Origin: Epiperipatus broadwayi
Lineage: Eukaryota > Onychophora > Udeonychophora > Euonychophora > Peripatidae
NCBI GenBank assembly: GCA_028023455.1
Contig: JAQFVV010000112.1
Coordinates: forward strand, 3,194,001-3,258,000
DNA length: 64,000 bases
Direction of reading: 5' to 3'
Shown: piece after piece, positions 61,203 through 64,000 of the stretch
Numbering within the stretch: position 1 is the first letter of the stretch
How the letters are laid out: each line of letters opens with the position of its first letter
Position numbers and translations under genes: made by a program
The notes under the pieces: model-generated
The model's input: only the letters and a program-made list of their open reading frames with translations
Told to the model about the DNA's origin: nothing
Databases searched by the model: none

Positions 61203-62140
61203 GCATTACTCTTGTAATCATTCCTCAATCCCATTATAGATGCCGCTAAAGCAGAGAACTGCTATTGTTTATGTATAAAGTCAAACACGAATATAGAATT
61301 TTCAATATTAAAACAAAGCACCACACAATTTTATGCACATTAAAATTAATCTATATTGACTTGTAATTCATTTCAATTCAATTCTAGAATTTTAATATTT
61401 AGAATTGCAACAAAATCTTAACAATATAAAAAGATTTTAAGTCAGTAGATGCAGTAATTGTGTTAATTAGATAATATTAAAGAAAGCAACTGATATGAAA
61501 AAATCAAATTTAATGTTTTTAAGGAAATTATACTCTTTAAGTATTTAAAAAAATAATAATTAGTATATATAAAATATAGTTTGCATTGAAAAGTGAAGGT
61601 AAAAATGGCATGAATTAAAAGGTAAAAAATGTGTTTTTTCCCATCAGGATATAAGATCTGAAGAAGTCTTTATACAGATGAAACTGTTTCACATAAAAAT
61701 AAATAAAATAAACAAATTGCATGGAAATAAGTATACAAGTAAAGTGGTTTATATATCAAATGTAATGTAACTAATACAAAACAAGCAAATAAAAAAAAAC
61801 GAATTATTTCTATAATAGTGAAATGTTTGTATTTGAGTCCTGTTAGAGATAAAAATGTAAAAAAAGTAAATGAGAACAATCTAAACTATATGTAAATACA
61901 GGAATGTCTAACTTAAAAACCTGTTGGTATCATTATATCTGACTCTTTATCAAACTATTATATATAAAATGATAGATTTTTTATGTACTGGGCCATTGGA
62001 TAAAATGCTGGCATATTGATATAACAGCAATTTATAAAGGAGATCATTTCAGTGTTATATATATATAATACAACATTACTTTACCTATTATATGTTAATC
62101 TCCAGTCTTGAAGAATGAAACCAAACATGTATATATACTT
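61203..62140. other. AT-rich DNA, nothing recognised
   Basis: No feature is called; the last 14 bases (62127-62140) are the left target duplication of the next element. Confidence 0.5.
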
Positions 62141-62304
62141 CACATGATCACCATTCTTTATGCTTACACAAAATGTTTTTCACAGAGGCAAAACTCTCCA
62201 TACAATAGTGCCACTCAATATAAGCCAAAATAATCAATGGATGTAGGAAGACCACTCTGGCTTGCACCAAGTGGCGCTGCTCTATGGAGAGTTTTGCCTC
62301 TGTG
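62141..62304 (+). mobile_element. Hairpin element (family H1), shortest copy
   Basis: It starts CACATGATCACCATTC and ends CATAGAGC-type hairpin-base sequence through GAGAGTTTTGCCTCTGTG. GAGGCAAAACTCTCCATA faces TATGGAGAGTTTTGCCTC. The flanks are ATGTATATATACTT (62127-62140) and ATGTATATACTT (62305-62316), a target duplication of about 12-14 bp differing by one TA unit. The loop is much shorter than in the 15021 copy, so the central arm portion is deleted. Confidence 0.8.
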
Positions 62305-64000
62305 ATGTATATACTTACAATCACTCATGGAAGTCATTAAACACCAGATTTGAAAATTATCAGACAATAGATTTGAATGATTTTATATTCTTATTGGTCA
62401 GCAGCCTGAAAGAAAATTTGTCAAACTTGTTCAACTTGGATTCAAACTCTGGTTATAAGTATAGCAGACAGATCTATTATGTATCACAAAACTTATTGAT
62501 ATGTGGAAACAAGTCCTATATTAAAATATAACATTGCTTATTAACCACACTAAAGTTTAGTGTAAAAGTTGTGATATATTGGACAATTTTTTTGAATGTC
62601 TAAAATTTTCTAAACAATAGATGATGGAAATAATCAACATTATCACATCTAAAATATCATCATCACAAGCCTTCAATTTAATTTGCTTAGTCTTAATATA
62701 TCTATTAAGAAGTTCATTAAATAAAATATACTGCCCTTGACTAATTTTTATTTTTTGAAATGTTTTGTGACATTATAAAGTATTGACATCTATAAATTTT
62801 ATAATGCTAATATAGAACTGACTATGTTAAAATGGAGTGTTAATAAAATATAATTCTCACTTTATCACACAGTATTCCCTTGCTTTGACTGTTAAAGTTT
62901 TAAAAACATAATAAAAAAGTAGTCTATGCCACATGTTCACAACCAACCAGTAGGATGTATATTTTCCACCAGGTATATATATATTTTTTGTGCACAATTA
63001 GTGCCTTAATATGTAGTATTCTGAGACAGTTACATTCTAATGAATTAATTCAGAATCACTTTATTAGTTAATCTAAAAATACTTTTTAAAAATATTCTCT
63101 CAGCTAAGACTTTAATTCAGATTGTAGGCATGGTAGATAGATTTTCTAACCAGTATTATACTATGAGATCTTTTGCAATGTGTAATCTACTGGTAACTTG
63201 ACTATATTTCAAAATAAAACTGTTACTGCTATAATTAAAATTGTATAAAATAAGCAATTAAGACCCCTGTTTTAAAAGTATAACAAAACATCTCAGCAAG
63301 GCTTTTGAGCACTTTGCAGGTGCTTCACAAAGCCATTTACTGGAATGCTTGAATAATCAATGGGCACCAACTGGTTTAATGCAAAAAGGTCATTATCTCC
63401 ATCAGTCACTTTTTATTTGTTTATATTATTCAAACTAACAAAATTTTAAAAAAGGTTTCAAACACCAGCGGACTCACTGATCCCAGATCAGTTTCTATAT
63501 ATTTTTGAGAGCCCAGTTCAATAAAAATTGTAGGTTCTTCCACCCTTTGGCTAAGCCTCTCATATACTCTTAGGAAGCATATGAGAAGTCATGTAATATA
63601 GCTTATATTTTTTGAAACAGTTTTTATTTCTCTTGTCTATTTTTATTTATATCAATCCAATATTGAGCAAGCTCTCCCTATAGGTAAAGACTTTTTTAGC
63701 AGCTTTTTATAAAGGAGGAAGGCAGAATTAAGTTTGTCATATCTCTTATTCAGTTTATTATTATTTAATCATTTTCCCTCTAATAAAAATCGCTAGTGGT
63801 TTGGCTATGAACTGCTACTTGAAAGAAACATTGCAGGTATTTTTACGTGGGCATGAATTTGAATTCATCTTTGTGATTTATCAATATATCAAAAGGTTTT
63901 TCTGCTTCAGTATATATAAACATAGATATGCTAATATGTGAGGTTTTGGAATGTGTAATGACTATTTTAGCATGTAAAATGACTGACATGTGGAAGATTT
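62305..64000. other. AT-rich DNA, no supported gene
   Basis: The phrase AATAATCAATGGGCACCAAC (63352-63371) is related to H1 arms. The 89-codon ORF at 62262-62531 begins inside the hairpin element and continues into unique sequence; it has no recognisable domain. Confidence 0.4.

Overview
The window looks like intergenic or intronic DNA from a large, very AT-rich animal genome. No complete protein-coding gene or RNA gene can be supported. The best guess for the organism is a mollusc, probably a coleoid cephalopod such as an octopus. This rests on the very low G+C, long TAGA-type microsatellites, decayed RTE-type LINEs and many fold-back repeats. It is an inference from general character and is not proven by any diagnostic gene.

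Layout. From 1 to 17 kb there are copies of a dispersed repeat with a 5' fold-back and a retroelement-like tail, a trinucleotide microsatellite, a short RTE LINE 3' end, a pogo/Tigger-like DNA transposon holding a decayed DNA-binding domain, and a minus-strand RTE-like LINE with endonuclease and reverse-transcriptase remnants, split by a nested hairpin element. From 17 to 25 kb there are two long TAGA arrays around a 5'-truncated plus-strand LINE of a different type. From 25 to 34 kb there is a dense set of fold-back and terminal-inverted-repeat (TIR) elements, including a 1.1 kb inverted repeat. From 34 to 40 kb the sequence changes: CpG dinucleotides become frequent, interspersed repeats thin out, and there are splice-donor-like sites, an E-box palindrome, an octamer and nuclear-receptor half-sites. 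This is the best candidate for host promoter or first-exon DNA. From 42 to 51 kb hairpin elements return. From 52.4 to 54.6 kb a second CpG-bearing stretch carries nine palindromes of the inverted-repeat-spaced-by-3 nuclear-receptor type, one of them a perfect 15-base consensus site. From 60 to 62.3 kb there is an 829-bp hAT-like element with an exact 8-bp target duplication, then another hairpin element.

How it fits together. Nearly everything recognisable is mobile DNA at different stages of decay, and nested insertions give relative ages. The most unusual observations are three. First, a hairpin element family has all four copies in one orientation, a one-sided leader, and long variable target duplications, which fit retroposition better than cut-and-paste. 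Second, there is the array of nuclear-receptor-type palindromes. Third, there are the CpG-bearing islands with candidate exons. Exons, promoters and regulatory sites here are proposals that need transcript or chromatin data.
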